This document shows positions 62,525 through 64,000 of a stretch of DNA of 64,000 nucleotides, piece after piece. The notes beneath the pieces were generated by a model. It was given only the letters and a program-made list of their open reading frames with translations. It was not told the DNA's origin and ran no database searches. Both the position numbers and the translations under genes were made by a program. Source of the stretch: Mesorhizobium sp. B2-3-12 (GTDB lineage: Bacteria; Pseudomonadota; Alphaproteobacteria; Rhizobiales; Rhizobiaceae); contig NZ_VFVR01000006.1 in the NCBI RefSeq assembly GCF_006442205.1, positions 186,001 through 250,000 of the forward strand, in the 5' to 3' direction. Position 1 is the first letter of the stretch. Each line of letters begins with the position of its first letter.

Positions 62525-63399
62525 TGGACGCGCTCTACGGTCTTTTCATCGCGCCCTTCGCCGATTTCGGCTTCATGCAGCGGGCGCTGATCGGCTCGCT
62601 GATGCTGTCGCTCGGCGCCTGCCCGATCGGCGTCTTCCTGATGCTGCGGCGCATGAGCCTGTCGGGTGACGCGATGGCGCATGCCATCCTGCCGGGGGCG
62701 GCCGCCGGCTTCCTGTTCTATGGCCTTGAAATCCTGCCGATGACCATTGGCGGCCTGATCGCCGGCGTCATCGTGGCGCTCGGCGCCGGCGCCGTTTCGC
62801 GCTTCACCATCCAGCGTGAGGACGCCTCGATGGCAGCTTTCTACCTGATTTCGCTCGCCATCGGCGTGCTGATGGTGTCGATCCGCGGCTCCAGCGTCGA
62901 TCTCATGCATGTGCTGTTCGGCACGGTTCTGGCGCTCAACAACGAGGCCTTGACGCTGATCGGCGGCATCGTCGCGGTGACGCTGGTCTGTCTCGCCATC
63001 TTCTGGCGGGCGCTGGTCGCCGAATGCCTCGACCCGCTGTTCCTGCGTTCGGTCAGCCGCATGGGCAGCCCGGTGCATTTCATCTTCCTCGGCCTCGTCG
63101 TGCTTAACCTCGTCGGCGGCTTCCAGGCGCTCGGTACCTTGCTGTCCGTTGGATTGATGATGCTGCCGGCGGCTGCCGCTCGCTTCTGGACGGCGCGCGT
63201 CGAGCCTATGTGCGTGCTGGCCGTGCTGATCGGCTTTGCCTCCTGCATTGCCGGACTGCTCCTCTCCTATCATGCCTCGCTGCCGTCCGGCCCGGCCATC
63301 ATCCTGTCGGCCGGCGTCGTCTATTTCGCCTCTATCCTGTTTGGCACGCGCGGCATTCTGCGCGCGCGCATCATCCATCACCGTCACAGAACGGCCTGA
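62524..63399 (+). CDS. aztB: zinc ABC transporter permease AztB
   Basis: A 291-residue inner-membrane permease of the ABC-3 (ZnuB/AztB) family with seven or eight helices. Family segments are LGACPIGVFLMLRRMSLSGDAMAHA near residues 35-60 (split by the first loop), MHVLFGTVLALNNEALTLI near 135, and FQALGTLLSVGLMMLPAAAARFW near 200-222. It forms the zinc channel partnered by AztA and AztC. The start is coupled to the aztA stop, and aztC follows 29 bp downstream. Confidence 0.9.
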   Translation: MDALYGLFIAPFADFGFMQRALIGSLMLSLGACPIGVFLMLRRMSLSGDAMAHAILPGAAAGFLFYGLEILPMTIGGLIAGVIVALGAGAVSRFTIQREDASMAAFYLISLAIGVLMVSIRGSSVDLMHVLFGTVLALNNEALTLIGGIVAVTLVCLAIFWRALVAECLDPLFLRSVSRMGSPVHFIFLGLVVLNLVGGFQALGTLLSVGLMMLPAAAARFWTARVEPMCVLAVLIGFASCIAGLLLSYHASLPSGPAIILSAGVVYFASILFGTRGILRARIIHHRHRTA

Positions 63400-63428
63400 T
63401 CCCCCGCCCCTAAAAGGAGACCCCGCTT

Positions 63429-64000
63429 ATGCTGAAATCGATCCGTGCCGCTCTGGCGATGAGCGTTATAACATTAACCGCCTTTGGAGCATCGTCGGCA
63501 TTCGCCGCGCCGCTGAAAGTGGTCGCCAGCTTCACCGTCATCGCGGACTTCGCCAAAAACGTCGGCGGCGACCGGGTCGCGATCACCACCATTGTCGGGC
63601 CGGACGGCGATGCCCATGTCTATGAGCCGAGCCCCGCCGACGCGGTGGCCATGGCCAAGGCCGATATCATGCTGGTCAACGGCCTGCATTTCGAAGGTTT
63701 CCTGCAGCGGCTGGTCGATGCCAGCGCCACCAAGGCCTCGATCATCACCTTGACCAAGGGCGTGACGCCGATCGACTTCAAACCTGAATTCGCCGACGCC
63801 GACGCAGCGGAGGGTGCCGGCACTGCCGGCGGCAAGACGGTGACCGATCCGCACGCCTTCCAGTCGATCGCCAATGCCAGGATTTATGTGAAGAACATCG
63901 CCGAAGCGTTCTGCGCGGCCGATAGCGAAGGCTGCGTCTCCTACCAAACCAATGCCGCCGCTTACACCAAGAAGCTCGATGCGCTGGAAGGCGAAGTGAA
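63429..64000 (+). CDS. aztC: zinc ABC transporter binding protein AztC (partial)
   Basis: The first 190 residues of a periplasmic cluster A-I metal-binding protein are visible; the gene runs off the right edge. The signal peptide ends near residue 27 (ASSAFAA). Zinc-ligand histidines are seen in GPDGDAHVYEPSP near residue 60 and DPHAFQS near 140. Between them is a short Asp/Ala/Gly loop (FADADAAEGAGTAGG) rather than the long His/Asp-rich loop of ZnuA. AAAGGAGA precedes the ATG at 63429. Completing the operon, it delivers zinc to AztAB. An aztD metallochaperone gene might follow beyond the window. Confidence 0.88.
   Translation, partial: MLKSIRAALAMSVITLTAFGASSAFAAPLKVVASFTVIADFAKNVGGDRVAITTIVGPDGDAHVYEPSPADAVAMAKADIMLVNGLHFEGFLQRLVDASATKASIITLTKGVTPIDFKPEFADADAAEGAGTAGGKTVTDPHAFQSIANARIYVKNIAEAFCAADSEGCVSYQTNAAAYTKKLDALEGEV

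Overview
The window is high-GC alphaproteobacterial chromosome, most likely from the Rhizobiales and best matching Mesorhizobium or a close relative. The evidence is the cyclic beta-1,2-glucan pair ndvB/ndvA, a DUF982 protein, an AztABC-type zinc importer, a rhizobial-style hut cluster, and several RIME-like intergenic palindromic mosaics. Nearly every stretch is coding. The only RNA gene seen is tRNA-Gln(CUG). No CRISPR array, insertion sequence or prophage is recognisable.

Left part (1-13.4 kb). Two tandem GT90/CAP10-like glycosyltransferases come first, the outer one cut by the window edge. Next are small proteins, then a GntR regulator divergent from an MFS exporter with matching operator repeats between them. 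A LacI-type regulator follows, divergent from two tandem paralogous micro-proteins of 47 and 49 residues, with three near-identical palindromic operators. After these lie an OpgC-like glucan-modifying acyltransferase and an esterase. The stretch ends with a compact four-gene operon: TelA, a lipoprotein fusing a solute-binding-like and a VWA domain, an XpaC-like membrane protein, and a Tat-type solute-binding-like protein. No transporter genes accompany that operon, which makes it the best candidate for a poorly described system.

Middle (13.4-41 kb). This is mostly core housekeeping: sthA, bpt, parC, aspS, rnd, guaB, rlmE, a Ppx/GppA phosphatase and tRNA-Gln. Mixed among these are MFS, DMT and AI-2E transporters, a VapBC-type toxin-antitoxin pair, an MprF-like membrane protein, a TPR protein, a lyxose isomerase-like cupin, a D-threonine aldolase-like PLP enzyme, and an unknown protein with an internal duplication next to the tRNA. 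The 3' end of rlmE lies in one copy of a 113-bp-period tandem duplication.

Right part (41-64 kb). It holds an isolated ccmC, then ndvA and the 8.6-kb ndvB for cyclic glucan export and synthesis. The complete histidine-utilisation cluster follows as hutI-hutH-hutG-hutU-hutD, divergent from hutF-hutC, with a palindromic putative HutC operator between them. It encodes the five-step route through HutF and HutG to glutamate. A RidA protein comes next. The window closes with aztA-aztB-aztC (aztC truncated by the edge), preceded by a Zur-box-like palindrome.
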